Below, piece after piece: positions 1 to 11,026 of a stretch of DNA of 64,000 bases; the stretch's first letter is position 1, and each line of letters opens with the position of its first letter. The position numbers and the translations under genes are program-made. The DNA comes from Prevotella sp. P5-108. GTDB lineage: Bacteria > Bacteroidota > Bacteroidia > Bacteroidales > Bacteroidaceae. Location of the stretch: contig NZ_NPJJ01000063.1 in assembly GCF_002251385.1 (NCBI RefSeq), positions 37,884-101,883 of the forward strand, read 5' to 3'. The notes below the pieces were generated by a model, which worked only from the letters and a program-made list of their open reading frames with translations, was not told where the DNA came from and ran no database searches.

Positions 1-919
1 TTTCTTTATGGACAAGAAACTCGACGCGCAGACCGGCGAAGCCGAAGAGAAAGACGACCCTTTCAAAATCAGCGACTTGGGACAGATACTCACCAGCAGT
101 GGTTTCTGGCTCGTATCATTGCTCTGCGTACTCTACTATTCAGCTATCTTCCCCTTCCAGAAGTACGCTGTAAACATGCTGCAGTGCAACCTCTCATTTA
201 CTGAGGTTCCCGCCGACTCCTTCTGGGCATCCTCGTCTGTTACCATCATCCAGTATGTCATCATGCTTGTGGTGGCTGTTACAGCGTTTATGTTCAACTT
301 CCTCAAGAACAAGAGCTTCAAGTACGGAGTGCTCTGCCTGTCCATCGTATCCCTTGTCACCTACTGCTACATGGGCTACATGCGTCAGTCTGCCGAGTCT
401 ATCTTTGCCGTGTTCCCACTGCTTGCCGTGGGCATTACCCCCATCCTGGGCAACTATGTAGACCATAAGGGTAAGGCTGCCTCTATGCTCGTTCTGGGTT
501 CACTGCTGCTTATCGCCTGCCACCTTACCTTCGCCTTCATTCTGCCCGAGTTCAAGGGCAATCAGGTAGGCGGAGTCATTGTGGCCTACGTGACCATCCT
601 CGTTCTCGGCGCATCGTTCTCTCTTGCCCCCGCCTCTCTGTGGCCAAGCGTGCCCAAGCTGGTAGACGCCAAAATCATCGGCTCTGCCTACGCCCTCATC
701 TTCTGGATACAGAATATCGGCCTGTGGCTGTTCCCCCTGCTCATCGGCAAGGTCCTCACCATGACCAACAAGGGAGTTACCAATGCTACCGAGCTCAACT
801 ACACCGCCCCATTGGTGATGCTGGCTGGCTTGGGTGTTGCCGCGCTCATCATCGGCCTTGTCCTCAAGGTTGTTGACAAGAAGAAGGGACTGCACCTTGA
901 AGAGCCCAACATCAAGTAA
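1..919 (+). CDS. MFS-type transporter, C-terminal part (5' end outside window)
   Basis: The reading frame is already open at base 2, before the first ATG at base 8, so the gene begins outside the window. The visible part of about 305 residues has a short charged cytoplasmic loop (residues about 1-25) followed by six or so hydrophobic segments separated by short polar loops, the layout of the C-terminal half of a major facilitator superfamily carrier. The C-terminus ends in a lysine-rich cytoplasmic tail. It is an inner-membrane secondary transporter; the substrate cannot be told. The next gene on the same strand is also a transporter, but a hairpin lies between them. Confidence 0.75.
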   Translation, partial: FFMDKKLDAQTGEAEEKDDPFKISDLGQILTSSGFWLVSLLCVLYYSAIFPFQKYAVNMLQCNLSFTEVPADSFWASSSVTIIQYVIMLVVAVTAFMFNFLKNKSFKYGVLCLSIVSLVTYCYMGYMRQSAESIFAVFPLLAVGITPILGNYVDHKGKAASMLVLGSLLLIACHLTFAFILPEFKGNQVGGVIVAYVTILVLGASFSLAPASLWPSVPKLVDAKIIGSAYALIFWIQNIGLWLFPLLIGKVLTMTNKGVTNATELNYTAPLVMLAGLGVAALIIGLVLKVVDKKKGLHLEEPNIK

Positions 920-930
920 ACCTCCATATC

Positions 931-973
931 ATCCATGTGCGTCACCGGCCCTGCGCCGATGCCGCACATGGAT
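931..973 (+). terminator. Hairpin after the MFS gene
   Basis: An 11-bp perfect inverted repeat (ATCCATGTGCG at 931-941 against CGCACATGGAT at 963-973) starts 12 bases after the MFS stop codon and is followed by an A/T-rich stretch rather than a clean T-run. It is probably a terminator or mRNA 3'-end stabiliser. Confidence 0.5.
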
Positions 974-1061
974 ATATATACCAGAAATACACCTACCCAA
1001 TTGAACCTGACATTCGTAAACATCATAATAACTAATAATAACAACTAAAAACTTAAAGATT

Positions 1062-2519
1062 ATGTCTGAAGAAAATGTTCTTTCAAACAAGATTGAGATG
1101 AAAAAGGTATGGCAGCTGCTCGGCATCATTGCCGTTACCGCCCTCATCTGGAACCTCCCAATCACCTGCTTTGGCATTGAGGGCCTTACCGTTATCCAGC
1201 AGCGCGTTATAGCCATCTTTGTCTTCGCTACTCTTTCATGGCTGTTCGAGGCCATTCCCTCTTGGGCAACCTCACTGGCCATCATATCAGTAATGTGTCT
1301 CACTCTGTCTGACAACTCCATCGCCTGCTTCAAGGGCGAGGGCGAAGCCTTTGGCGAGCTTCTCAAGTCCAAGGACATCATGGCCACCTTCGCCAACCCC
1401 GTCATCATGCTCTTCCTCGGCGGTTTCATCCTTGCCATCGCAGCCACCAAGTCGGGTCTTGACGTGCTGCTTGCCAAGAACCTTATCCGTCCCTTCGGCA
1501 ACAAGAGCGAGAACGTGCTGTTGGGCTTCCTACTCATCACAGGCGTCTTCTCGATGTTCGTGTCCAATACAGCTACCGCCGCCATGATGCTCACCTTCCT
1601 TACCCCTGTCTTCGCCGCCCTTCCCGCCAACGGAAAGGGACGCATCGCGCTGACGATGAGCATCCCAATCGCCGCCAATATCGGTGGTATGGCCACTCCT
1701 ATCGGTACACCTCCCAATGCCATCGCCCTGCAGGCCCTCAATGAGCAGCTGCATCTTAACATCAGCTTCGGACAGTGGATGTCATTCATGTTCCCGCTGG
1801 TCATCATCATCCTGTTCATCAGCTGGCGCCTTATCCTCAAGTTCTTCCCCTTCACTCAGAAGACCATCGAACTCAAGATTGAGGGTCATGTTTCTCACGG
1901 CTGGCGTATGTGGGTGGTATGCATCACCTTCATCGTCACCATCCTCATGTGGCTGCTCGACCGTGTCACTGGTGTCGACGCCAACACTGTAGCCATCATT
2001 CCTATGGGTGTATTCGCACTTACAGGAGTCATCAATGGCAAAGACTTGCAGAAGATTGACTGGAGCGTTATCTGGATGGTTGCCGGTGGTTTCGCCCTCG
2101 GACTGGGCATGAACGGCACCGGACTTGCCGACCGCGCTATCGAGAGTATACCTTTCGGCGAGTTCTCTCCCATCGCCATATTGCTCATCTCTGGACTTAT
2201 CTGCTACTTCCTCAGCAACTTTATCAGCAACACTGCCACCGCAGCTCTTCTGGTTCCAATCCTTGCTGTCGTTTGTACAGGTATGGGCGACAAGCTGGGC
2301 ACCATTGGCGGCACCTCTACCATCATCATCGGTATTGCCCTTGCTGCATCCAGCGCCATGTGTCTCCCCATCTCTACTCCTCCTAACGCTATCGCCTTCT
2401 CTACCGGACTGGTCAAGCAGAACGATATGCTCAAGACGGGTATCACCATGGGCATCATCAGCATGGTTCTCGGCTACACCGTGCTCTACTTCATCGGTAA
2501 GGCCGGACTCATCGGATAA
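1062..2519 (+). CDS. SLC13/DASS family sodium:anion symporter
   Basis: The 485-residue polytopic inner-membrane protein carries the two Ser-Asn-Thr signatures of the divalent anion:Na+ symporter family, at residues about 168-170 and 389-391, each followed by Ala-Thr-Ala-Ala. The two halves of the protein are internal repeats. Each also has a Pro-rich loop (around GTPPNAIAL in the first half, STPPNAIAF in the second) typical of the VcINDY/NaDC fold. Family members take up dicarboxylates, citrate, sulfate or phosphate with sodium; the exact substrate cannot be read from the sequence. Length is normal for the family. A strong terminator follows. Confidence 0.9.
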   Translation: MSEENVLSNKIEMKKVWQLLGIIAVTALIWNLPITCFGIEGLTVIQQRVIAIFVFATLSWLFEAIPSWATSLAIISVMCLTLSDNSIACFKGEGEAFGELLKSKDIMATFANPVIMLFLGGFILAIAATKSGLDVLLAKNLIRPFGNKSENVLLGFLLITGVFSMFVSNTATAAMMLTFLTPVFAALPANGKGRIALTMSIPIAANIGGMATPIGTPPNAIALQALNEQLHLNISFGQWMSFMFPLVIIILFISWRLILKFFPFTQKTIELKIEGHVSHGWRMWVVCITFIVTILMWLLDRVTGVDANTVAIIPMGVFALTGVINGKDLQKIDWSVIWMVAGGFALGLGMNGTGLADRAIESIPFGEFSPIAILLISGLICYFLSNFISNTATAALLVPILAVVCTGMGDKLGTIGGTSTIIIGIALAASSAMCLPISTPPNAIAFSTGLVKQNDMLKTGITMGIISMVLGYTVLYFIGKAGLIG

Positions 2520-2540
2520 ATATTATCTACAAAAACTATC

Positions 2541-2570
2541 AACGGGAAGGGGCTACTCTTCCCGTTTTTT
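2541..2570 (+). terminator. Rho-independent terminator of the SLC13 gene
   Basis: Nine-bp perfect stem AACGGGAAG / CTTCCCGTT with an 8-base loop, running directly into six T residues, 21 bases after the stop codon. Confidence 0.9.
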
Positions 2571-2654
2571 GTTGCCGCGACCCAGCACAATCGCACCAGA
2601 CATCCGCTCGCACGAAGAGAGTCCATCTCCATTTCTGCACTGACCATCGACAAA

Positions 2655-2759
2655 GTATTTGCAGGGTTGGAAATGGAGAAATCGTGGTGCGATTTGTTTG
2701 TTTCGCATCGCGAAAAGTGTAATTCGCAGTTTGAAACAAGTAAATCGTAGTTTGGAAAC
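2655..2759. repeat. 21-bp dyad repeat array A (5 units)
   Basis: Five consecutive 21-base units start at 2655, 2676, 2697, 2718 and 2739. Each has the form W-rich tetramer, C, seven variable bases, G, W-rich tetramer, then a short spacer; the consensus is ATTTC-N7-GAAAT. The C at unit position 8 and G at position 16 are present in all five. Unit identity is otherwise low, so the array is periodic rather than a perfect tandem repeat. A weaker sixth unit may follow. Same family as arrays at 18999, 30469, 46121 and 59401. Confidence 0.85.
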
Positions 2760-2955
2760 TACTTGAAAGCCATTGCGTTAAACTTTGCCGCGACGGCGCT
2801 ATTGATGCTACATGCCAGAGGCCGACCGCTGAAGATTTCCACTATAGGCGAGCATACAGCCCCTCCACCAGCTCCATCCCCCACAGCCACAACCTTATCT
2901 CCCCCGATGTCGGGAGAAAAAGCGGTGATAGTTAGGTTTTAACAAAAAAAAAGCG

Positions 2956-2963
2956 TAATTTTG
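2956..2963 (+). promoter_or_regulatory. Promoter -7 element for the ABC-F gene
   Basis: TAATTTTG matches the Bacteroidetes -7 consensus TAnnTTTG exactly; no good -33 TTTG is visible (only TTAG near 2932, 20 bases away). It predicts a leader of about 150 bases before the ATG at 3118. Confidence 0.55.
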
Positions 2964-3117
2964 CACCTTACTAACAGAGGTCGCGCCTACGGGTCTGCGC
3001 GTCATGCCCGCTGCGCGAACTATAGTTAAACCGAATATATAAACATACCGCCACGCCCTGTCTGCCGTCTGCGCCCCAGCAAGACAGAGCCGTGCAAGCA
3101 TATTGAAGACCAGAAAT

Positions 3118-5055
<1,938 letters not shown>

Positions 5056-5077
5056 TCAACAACCAAACAACAATACA

Positions 5078-7111
5078 ATGAAACTGAAACCAATTATTCC
5101 GATAGTCCTCATGATATCGGCGCCCATCATGGGCATGGGACAGAACAAGTCGGGACTGGTAATGTCAAACCTTGACAAAACCGTCAAGCCTGCCGATGAC
5201 TTTTATCAGTTTGCCACTGGTGGATGGCAGAAGAACAATCCTCTCCCTGCCGCCTACAGCCGCTACGGCAGTTTCGACCAGCTGCAGGAGAACAACAGCA
5301 AGCGCATCAACACTATCCTCTCCGACCTGGAAAAGAAGAAATATGCCACCGGCACCATCGAGCAGAAGCTGTCTGACTTCTACAAGCTGGCTCTCAACGT
5401 AGAGCGACGCAATACCGAGGGCACAGCCCCCGTTGCCGCTCTGCTCAACGAGATAGAGAGCGCCTCTACCGTGGCCCAGCTGCGCGAGCTCCAGCTCAAG
5501 TATGCCGCCCAGGGCTATGGCGTACAGTATGCCTCATACTTCGGCGCCGACTCCAAGAATGTGAGCATGAACATCATGCACATCTCTCAGAGCGGACTCA
5601 CTCTGGAGCAGAAAGACTACTATCTCAACAACGACGCTGCCACGGTGGCCATACGCGAGGCTTTCCGCAAGCACATCGCCCGCATGTTCGGGCTCTACGG
5701 TTTTGACGACGCCCAGGCCCAGAAGAAGAGCGACGCCGTGTTCCGCCAAGAGACCATCCTAGCCCTTATCTCCAAGAGCGAGACCGAGCTGCGCGACCCC
5801 GAGGCCAACTACAACAAGATGACCATGAAGGCGTTTGCCGAGCACTATCCCAACATCCCACTCGAGCAAATGTGCGTGGCAGAGGGCGTAAACAAGGACT
5901 ACATCCAGACACTCATCGTGGGCCAGCCCGAGTTTATGAAGGGCCTGGACAAGATTGTGGCTCTGCAGACCGCCGACGAAATCAAGGCGCTCATGGAGTG
6001 GGACATCATCATGAGCTCGGCATCCTACCTCAGCGACGAGATAAGAGAAGCCAACTTCGACTTCTTCGGCAAGACCATGAGCGGCCGCAAGGAAGACTAC
6101 CCATTATGGAAACGCGCCACCGCACAAGTCGAGGCACAGATGGGCGAGGCTTTGGGCAAAATCTACACGCAGCGCTACTTCCCCGAGTCGTCAAAGAAGA
6201 TGATGGAGAAGCTGGTGGCCAACCTGCAGATAGCTTTGGGTCAGCGCATCGACGCCCAGAAGTGGATGGGAAGCGAAACCAAAGCCAACGCACACCGCAA
6301 ACTGGACAAGTTCTACGTAAAGATAGGCTATCCCAACAAGTGGACAGACTTCAGCGCATTGACAATAGACCCATCAAAGAGCTACTATGACAACGTGATG
6401 GCATGTCGCGCCTTCGCCCACGACAAGCATATCGCCGAGAAGGCCGGCAAACCCGTTGACCGCGATGAGTGGTTTATGAACCCACAGACCGTCAACGCCT
6501 ATTACAACCCAACCACCAATGAGATATGCTTCCCTGCGGGCATCCTGCAGTACCCCTTCTTCGACCCCAAGGCCGACGAAGCATTCAACTATGGTGCCAT
6601 CGGCGTAGTGATAGGTCATGAGATGACCCACGGGTTTGACGACAAGGGCCGTCTCTACGATGCCGACGGTATGCTCAAGGACTGGTGGACCGCCAAGGAT
6701 GCCGAGGGTTTCAAGGAGCGTGCCGATATGTATGCCAACTTCTTCAACAACATCAAGGTACTGCCCGACCTCAACGCCAATGGTGAGTTCACGCTGGGCG
6801 AAAACCTCGCCGACCACGGTGGTCTGCAACTGGCTTTCACTGCCTACAAGAACGCCACTGCCGAGAAGCCACTCAAGCAGAAGGACGGCTTCACCGCCGA
6901 CCAGCGCTTCTTCATCGCCTACGCTGGAGTTTGGGGCCAGAACATCACCGAGAAGGAAATACGCAACCGCGTAAAGCGCGATCCGCACTCACTGGGTAAA
7001 TGGCGCGTCAACGGCGCTCTGCCCCATGTAGATGCGTGGTACGAGGCTTTCGGAGTGAAGGAGGGCGACAAGCTCTATATCCCCAAGGCCAACCGTCTGG
7101 ACCTCTGGTAA
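5078..7111 (+). CDS. M13 family zinc metallopeptidase (PepO/neprilysin-like)
   Basis: A 677-residue exported endopeptidase. Residues 1-22 form a hydrophobic signal peptide. The zinc site is HEMTH at residues 514-518, and the third ligand lies in the M13-specific motif ENLAD at 575-579; the family's C-terminal CxxW-like end is replaced by NRLDLW. The length matches bacterial PepO. It probably cleaves small peptides in the periplasm or at the cell surface. It lies 22 bases after the ABC-F gene on the same strand, so co-transcription is likely, and is followed by a hairpin. Confidence 0.93.
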   Translation: MKLKPIIPIVLMISAPIMGMGQNKSGLVMSNLDKTVKPADDFYQFATGGWQKNNPLPAAYSRYGSFDQLQENNSKRINTILSDLEKKKYATGTIEQKLSDFYKLALNVERRNTEGTAPVAALLNEIESASTVAQLRELQLKYAAQGYGVQYASYFGADSKNVSMNIMHISQSGLTLEQKDYYLNNDAATVAIREAFRKHIARMFGLYGFDDAQAQKKSDAVFRQETILALISKSETELRDPEANYNKMTMKAFAEHYPNIPLEQMCVAEGVNKDYIQTLIVGQPEFMKGLDKIVALQTADEIKALMEWDIIMSSASYLSDEIREANFDFFGKTMSGRKEDYPLWKRATAQVEAQMGEALGKIYTQRYFPESSKKMMEKLVANLQIALGQRIDAQKWMGSETKANAHRKLDKFYVKIGYPNKWTDFSALTIDPSKSYYDNVMACRAFAHDKHIAEKAGKPVDRDEWFMNPQTVNAYYNPTTNEICFPAGILQYPFFDPKADEAFNYGAIGVVIGHEMTHGFDDKGRLYDADGMLKDWWTAKDAEGFKERADMYANFFNNIKVLPDLNANGEFTLGENLADHGGLQLAFTAYKNATAEKPLKQKDGFTADQRFFIAYAGVWGQNITEKEIRNRVKRDPHSLGKWRVNGALPHVDAWYEAFGVKEGDKLYIPKANRLDLW

Positions 7112-7137
7112 CACATCGTAAGACAAGATAAAAGTGG

Positions 7138-7175
7138 GGGCTGTCAGAAAATACTTTGACAGCCCTACTTGTTTT
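7138..7175 (+). terminator. Terminator-like hairpin after the M13 peptidase
   Basis: Nine-bp perfect stem GGGCTGTCA / TGACAGCCC (7138-7146 and 7157-7165) with a 10-base loop, followed after five bases by a run of T residues. Confidence 0.7.
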
Positions 7176-7197
7176 TCATCGGTTTTTGTTATTTTTG
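7168..7197 (+). promoter_or_regulatory. metA promoter
   Basis: -7 element TATTTTTG at 7190-7197 with CTTG at 7168-7171 as a -33 candidate, 18 bases apart. It lies about 50 bases before the ATG at 7248 and inside the longer upstream open frame, which supports the later start. Confidence 0.6.
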
Positions 7198-7247
7198 CAA
7201 CTGTAAAACGCCCCACATTATTGACAAGTAGTAATTCCACAACAGTT

Positions 7248-8165
7248 ATGCCCATATATTTACCCGAAGGTATTCCCGCCATCCAGACCCTGAACCACGA
7301 ACACGTGGACGGCATCGAAGGATATGGACGCGACTGCGCCCGCCGAGAGGACCGCCTACACATCGTGGTCCTCAACCTCATGCCCAAGAAGGAGGAAACA
7401 GAGTGCGACCTGGCGCGTGTGCTGGCCTACTCTTCACACAAGATAGAGTTGAGTTTCATGAAGCTGCGCTCGCATACCTCAAAGAATACAACGGCAGAAC
7501 ATCTGGAACGCTTCTATCGGTATGCCGACGAACTGGCAGATGAGCATTTCGACGGCATGATAGTCACCGGCGCACCGGTAGAGACCATCGCCTATGAAGA
7601 GGTAGACTATTGGCGCGAGCTCACGGCCATCATGGACTGGGCCCACAGCCACGTGCGCAGCACGCTCTATCTGTGCTGGGGAGCAATGGCTGCGCTTTAC
7701 CATTTCTACGGCATCCCCAAGTATCTCTTGCCAGCCAAGAGGTTCGGCGTGTTTACGGTAATGCCAGCCGACCTGCACCATCCCATATTCAGCGGTTTCG
7801 ACGACACTTTCAGCATGCCCAACAGCCGCCATACCGAGATAAGGCGCCCGGACATCGAGCATACCGAGGGCGTGGACATCCTCGCCGAGTCGGCCGAAGC
7901 CGGTCTGTGCATCTGCGCCTCGCGCCAGCATAGAGACTTCTATGTATTGGGCCACTTCGAATATCCCGTGTGGACACTTGGCGACGAGTACCGCCGCGAC
8001 CTGGGCAAGCGCGATGATGTCAATCTGCCACAGCACTACTACCCCAACGACGACCCCAGCGCCCAGCCCCACTGCAACTGGCGCGCAGCGGCTACGCTCT
8101 TTTACAACAACTGGATCAATCATTATGTCTGTCGTCAAGAGGCAGATGAAAACATAAACGTATGA
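7248..8165 (+). CDS. metA: Homoserine O-acyltransferase (MetA/MetAS)
   Basis: The first committed step of methionine synthesis: acylates homoserine from acetyl- or succinyl-CoA. The 305-residue product begins MPIYLPEGIPA, the usual N-terminus of the family. It has the catalytic triad: Cys143 in LYLCWGAMA, and His236 and Glu238 in GHFEYP. The frame is open to 7134, but that extension lies over a terminator and the promoter, so the ATG at 7248 is chosen. Sequence alone does not fix the acyl donor; many MetA-family enzymes outside enterobacteria use acetyl-CoA. It overlaps the next gene by four bases (ATGA), implying translational coupling. Confidence 0.93.
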   Translation: MPIYLPEGIPAIQTLNHEHVDGIEGYGRDCARREDRLHIVVLNLMPKKEETECDLARVLAYSSHKIELSFMKLRSHTSKNTTAEHLERFYRYADELADEHFDGMIVTGAPVETIAYEEVDYWRELTAIMDWAHSHVRSTLYLCWGAMAALYHFYGIPKYLLPAKRFGVFTVMPADLHHPIFSGFDDTFSMPNSRHTEIRRPDIEHTEGVDILAESAEAGLCICASRQHRDFYVLGHFEYPVWTLGDEYRRDLGKRDDVNLPQHYYPNDDPSAQPHCNWRAAATLFYNNWINHYVCRQEADENINV

Positions 8166-9991
8166 GAAAACTCGAACTGTTGGCTCCCGCCAAGAACCTG
8201 GAATGTGGCATCGCAGCCATCGACTGCGGAGCCGATGCCGTGTATATCGGTGCCGCACGCTTCGGCGCCCGCGCTGCAGCCGGCAACTCTGTCGACGACA
8301 TCGGCCAGCTGTGCCAGTATGCGCATCGCTTTGACGCCAAGGTCTATGTCACGCTCAACACCATCATCTACGACAGCGAGATGGACGACACGCTGGCGCT
8401 CGCAGAGCAACTGCGCGAGGCAGGAGTGGACGCCCTGCTGCTGCAAGACATGGGTCTGGTGGGACGGGTGGCTCTGCCTATACACGCCTCGACCCAATGC
8501 GACACGCGAACGGCAGAGAAGGCTCTGTGGCTGGAGTCGCTGGGCTTCACCAGAGTAGTGCTGGCTCGCGAGTTGTCGCTCGACGAGATAGCCGAGATAC
8601 ACAAGGCTTCGCCCGAACTGGAGCTCGAGGTCTTTGTCCATGGTGCCCTGTGCGTGAGCTACTCTGGCGTCTGCTACGCCTCGCAATACTGCTTCGGCCG
8701 AAGCGCCAACCGCGGCGAGTGTGCCCAGTTCTGCCGACTCAAGTTTGACCTCGTCGACGCCACTGGCAGGGAGATAGAGCACCAGCGCCATCTGCTGTCG
8801 CTCAAAGACATGTGCCAGATAGATGCCATCGAACAGCTGGCCGACGCCGGTGCCTGTTCGTTCAAGATAGAGGGCCGACTCAAGGACGCCGACTATGTGA
8901 AGAATGTTGTATCGGCATACTCGCAGCAGATAGACAGACTGGTAAGCAAGCGTCCCAACGACTATTGCCGCGCCTCGAAGGGTCAGGTGACCTATCACTT
9001 CGAGCCCAATCTGCGCAAGACTTTCAATAGAGGTTATACCCATTACTTCCTCAACGGCCGCCAGGCAGATATCGCCAGTTTTGACACCCCCAAGGCCATG
9101 GGCGAGTATGTGGGCAAGGTCAAGGAGATACGCGGCAACTCGTTCAACGTGGCGGGCGTGGCTGAGTTTGCCAATGGCGACGGGCTCTGCTTCTTCAACA
9201 GCAATCACGAGCTTGAGGGCTTCCGCGTCAACCGCGCCGAGGGTAACCGTCTCTTCCCCCAGCGCATGCCGCAGTCGCTCCGCCCTGGAGCAGCGCTATA
9301 CCGCAACAACGATGTGGCTTTCTCCAAACTGCTCGCATCAACTGTGGCAGAGCGCAAGTTGCCTCTGCACATGACCCTATCGACAACGGACGACGGCTTT
9401 GCACTCGAAGCGCTTCATGCAAGGGCCACTGTGACCTTTGAACATCAACCGGCGCGGACCAACCAGCATGACAACATCGTAAGACAGCTATCTAAGTTGG
9501 GCAACACGCCCTATACGCTGGCCGATGTGAGCATAGCCGAGGGCGCGGAGATGCTCTTCATCCCGTCCAGTCTGCTGGCAGAGTTGCGAAGAATGGTTGT
9601 GGCACAACTCGAAGAGGCTCCTGTGGAGCAGACCTCAAACCAGGACAATCAGCAGATGGTGGCCGACGATGCCATGATGCCCAACGGATGGCAGCGCGAA
9701 TACATCCAGCACACCTATTTATATAATATAGCCAACCGCGAAGCCCGCGCCTTCTACCAACAGCATCACCGTCATGAGCTGGCTCCTGCCTACGAGCTCT
9801 CGCCGACCTCACATCCGCTCATCATGCAGTGCCGTCACTGTCTGCGCTATGCGCTGGGCTACTGTGTGCGTCGCGGCGGTCGCCAACCCGAATGGAAAGA
9901 GCCTCTGAGCCTGCGCCTTGCCGACGGAAGATGTTTCGAACTCAAGTTTGTCTGTGACGAGTGTCAGATGAATATCTATGCTAAAGAATAG
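8162..9991 (+). CDS. U32 family protein (RlhA/TrhP-like RNA hydroxylation factor)
   Basis: A 609-residue member of peptidase family U32. It starts with the typical MRKLELLAPAKNLE and carries the family core with clustered cysteines around FGRSANRGECAQFCRL (about residues 180-195), as in E. coli RlhA (YdcP) and TrhP (YegQ). Those proteins hydroxylate 23S rRNA or tRNA using prephenate-derived chemistry and an iron-sulfur cluster. The length is close to RlhA rather than to the shorter TrhP. The C-terminal 70 residues add two more Cys pairs (CRHC..C and CDEC), a likely zinc or Fe-S site. RNA hydroxylation is inferred from the family; early annotations call it a collagenase. Confidence 0.85.
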   Translation: MRKLELLAPAKNLECGIAAIDCGADAVYIGAARFGARAAAGNSVDDIGQLCQYAHRFDAKVYVTLNTIIYDSEMDDTLALAEQLREAGVDALLLQDMGLVGRVALPIHASTQCDTRTAEKALWLESLGFTRVVLARELSLDEIAEIHKASPELELEVFVHGALCVSYSGVCYASQYCFGRSANRGECAQFCRLKFDLVDATGREIEHQRHLLSLKDMCQIDAIEQLADAGACSFKIEGRLKDADYVKNVVSAYSQQIDRLVSKRPNDYCRASKGQVTYHFEPNLRKTFNRGYTHYFLNGRQADIASFDTPKAMGEYVGKVKEIRGNSFNVAGVAEFANGDGLCFFNSNHELEGFRVNRAEGNRLFPQRMPQSLRPGAALYRNNDVAFSKLLASTVAERKLPLHMTLSTTDDGFALEALHARATVTFEHQPARTNQHDNIVRQLSKLGNTPYTLADVSIAEGAEMLFIPSSLLAELRRMVVAQLEEAPVEQTSNQDNQQMVADDAMMPNGWQREYIQHTYLYNIANREARAFYQQHHRHELAPAYELSPTSHPLIMQCRHCLRYALGYCVRRGGRQPEWKEPLSLRLADGRCFELKFVCDECQMNIYAKE

Positions 9992-9995
9992 GATA

Positions 9996-10994
9996 ATGAT
10001 GATGAAAACGAGTAAATACACAGCGCTGCTATTGCTGATGATAACGATGCTGGCGTCGTGCTACCACCGCCCGCACCGTTACGCGAATGTAACCGGGGAA
10101 ATCACTGGCGTACAGACAGATACCATGTCGTTCTACACACTGCACCATTATACGGTCAACTATAATTTCATCGTACGCTCAAACTCGCTTACGCTCGTTG
10201 CGCAGCAACCGGAAGAGGTACTGAGCAACATGCCCACCGACTCATTTACAGTCCGGCACGGCGAACATCTGGTTGTGGCAGACTATCGCACACTGCCACA
10301 GGACCCGGCAGACTCTGTATGGATACAGGTGGCAACTGCCTCGCGCCATTTCGGATGGGTACATGAAGGAAAGCTGCTCCGCTCTGTCGTGCCCGATGAT
10401 CCCATATCCGAGTTCATATCCACTTTCTCTGACACCCACCTCCTTATTTTCCTTATCGTGATATGCGTCATCTCTGCCGCTTATCTCATCAGGAAGCTGA
10501 AGCGTATGGATGTACCCATCGTCCACTTCCGCGACATCCATTCCTTCTATCCCACTCTGCTCACGCTACTGGTGGCGTCGGCAGCGACGCTCTATGCCAG
10601 CATCCAGACATTTGCCCCAGACGTATGGCGGCACTTCTACTTCAACCCGACACTCAACCCGCTGTCGGTGCCACCCATACTGGCGCTATTTCTGCTTCTG
10701 GTTTGGGCGATGCTGATTGTAGGTGTCGCAGTGCTGGACGACGTGCGCGGTCAGTTGGCAACGGGCGAAGCCATACTCTATCTGAGTGGACTGGCTGCAG
10801 TTTGCGCCATCGACTACATAGTCTTCAGCATCACCTCTTTATATTTTATAGGTTATATTCTGCTCGTCTTGTATTTCATATACGCCATCAGGCAATACCG
10901 CACCCATAGCCGCATGACCTATGTCTGTGGGAAATGTGGCGCACTGCTACGCAAAAAAGGCGAATGTCCTCACTGCGGCGCCTTCAACGTATGA
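9996..10994 (+). CDS. Membrane lipoprotein with SH3-like region and C-terminal zinc ribbon
   Basis: About 332 residues from the first of three tandem ATGs (9996, 9999, 10002); an ATG at 9978 would overlap the U32 gene. A lipoprotein signal ends in LASC. Next come about 110 extracytoplasmic residues including an SH3-like stretch (near LVAQQPEEVL to GWVHEGKLL). Five or so hydrophobic segments follow between about residues 150 and 300. The end is a four-cysteine zinc ribbon, CGKCG-x7-CPHCG. No named family is recognised. A lipobox together with several membrane spans is unusual; the zinc ribbon would be cytoplasmic. Spacing suggests it is in the metA-U32 operon. Confidence 0.7.
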   Translation: MMMKTSKYTALLLLMITMLASCYHRPHRYANVTGEITGVQTDTMSFYTLHHYTVNYNFIVRSNSLTLVAQQPEEVLSNMPTDSFTVRHGEHLVVADYRTLPQDPADSVWIQVATASRHFGWVHEGKLLRSVVPDDPISEFISTFSDTHLLIFLIVICVISAAYLIRKLKRMDVPIVHFRDIHSFYPTLLTLLVASAATLYASIQTFAPDVWRHFYFNPTLNPLSVPPILALFLLLVWAMLIVGVAVLDDVRGQLATGEAILYLSGLAAVCAIDYIVFSITSLYFIGYILLVLYFIYAIRQYRTHSRMTYVCGKCGALLRKKGECPHCGAFNV

Positions 10995-11012
10995 CGCCAT
11001 CGCGGCACAATT

Positions 11013-11026
11013 CCTCATAAATGAGG
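11013..11026. promoter_or_regulatory. Palindromic operator candidate
   Basis: A perfect 14-bp palindrome CCTCATAAATGAGG, extended by near-symmetric ATT/ATT flanks to 20 bp, ends exactly where the -33 element of the TonB receptor promoter begins. Its placement suggests a repressor or activator site controlling the receptor. Confidence 0.5.

Larger units (their letters stand above)
2571..3117. other. Long intergenic region with repeat array A
   Basis: This stretch between the SLC13 and ABC-F genes holds no convincing gene. It contains array A of the 21-bp repeats (2655-2759), a 10-bp direct repeat TTGCCGCGAC on either side of it (2572-2581 and 2785-2794), an imperfect hairpin near 2905-2925 and the ABC-F promoter near 2956. 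The rest is featureless. Confidence 0.6.

Noticed and set aside
2901..2925. TCTCCC ... GGGAGA hairpin followed by A residues as a terminator
   Set aside because: The A-run is on the wrong side for a plus-strand terminator, and on the minus strand the T-run precedes the stem.
7134..7247. N-terminal extension of MetA, and a possible SAM riboswitch before it
   Set aside because: The region holds a simple terminator hairpin and a promoter; no multi-helix riboswitch fold was seen and MetA homologues start at MPIYLPEG.
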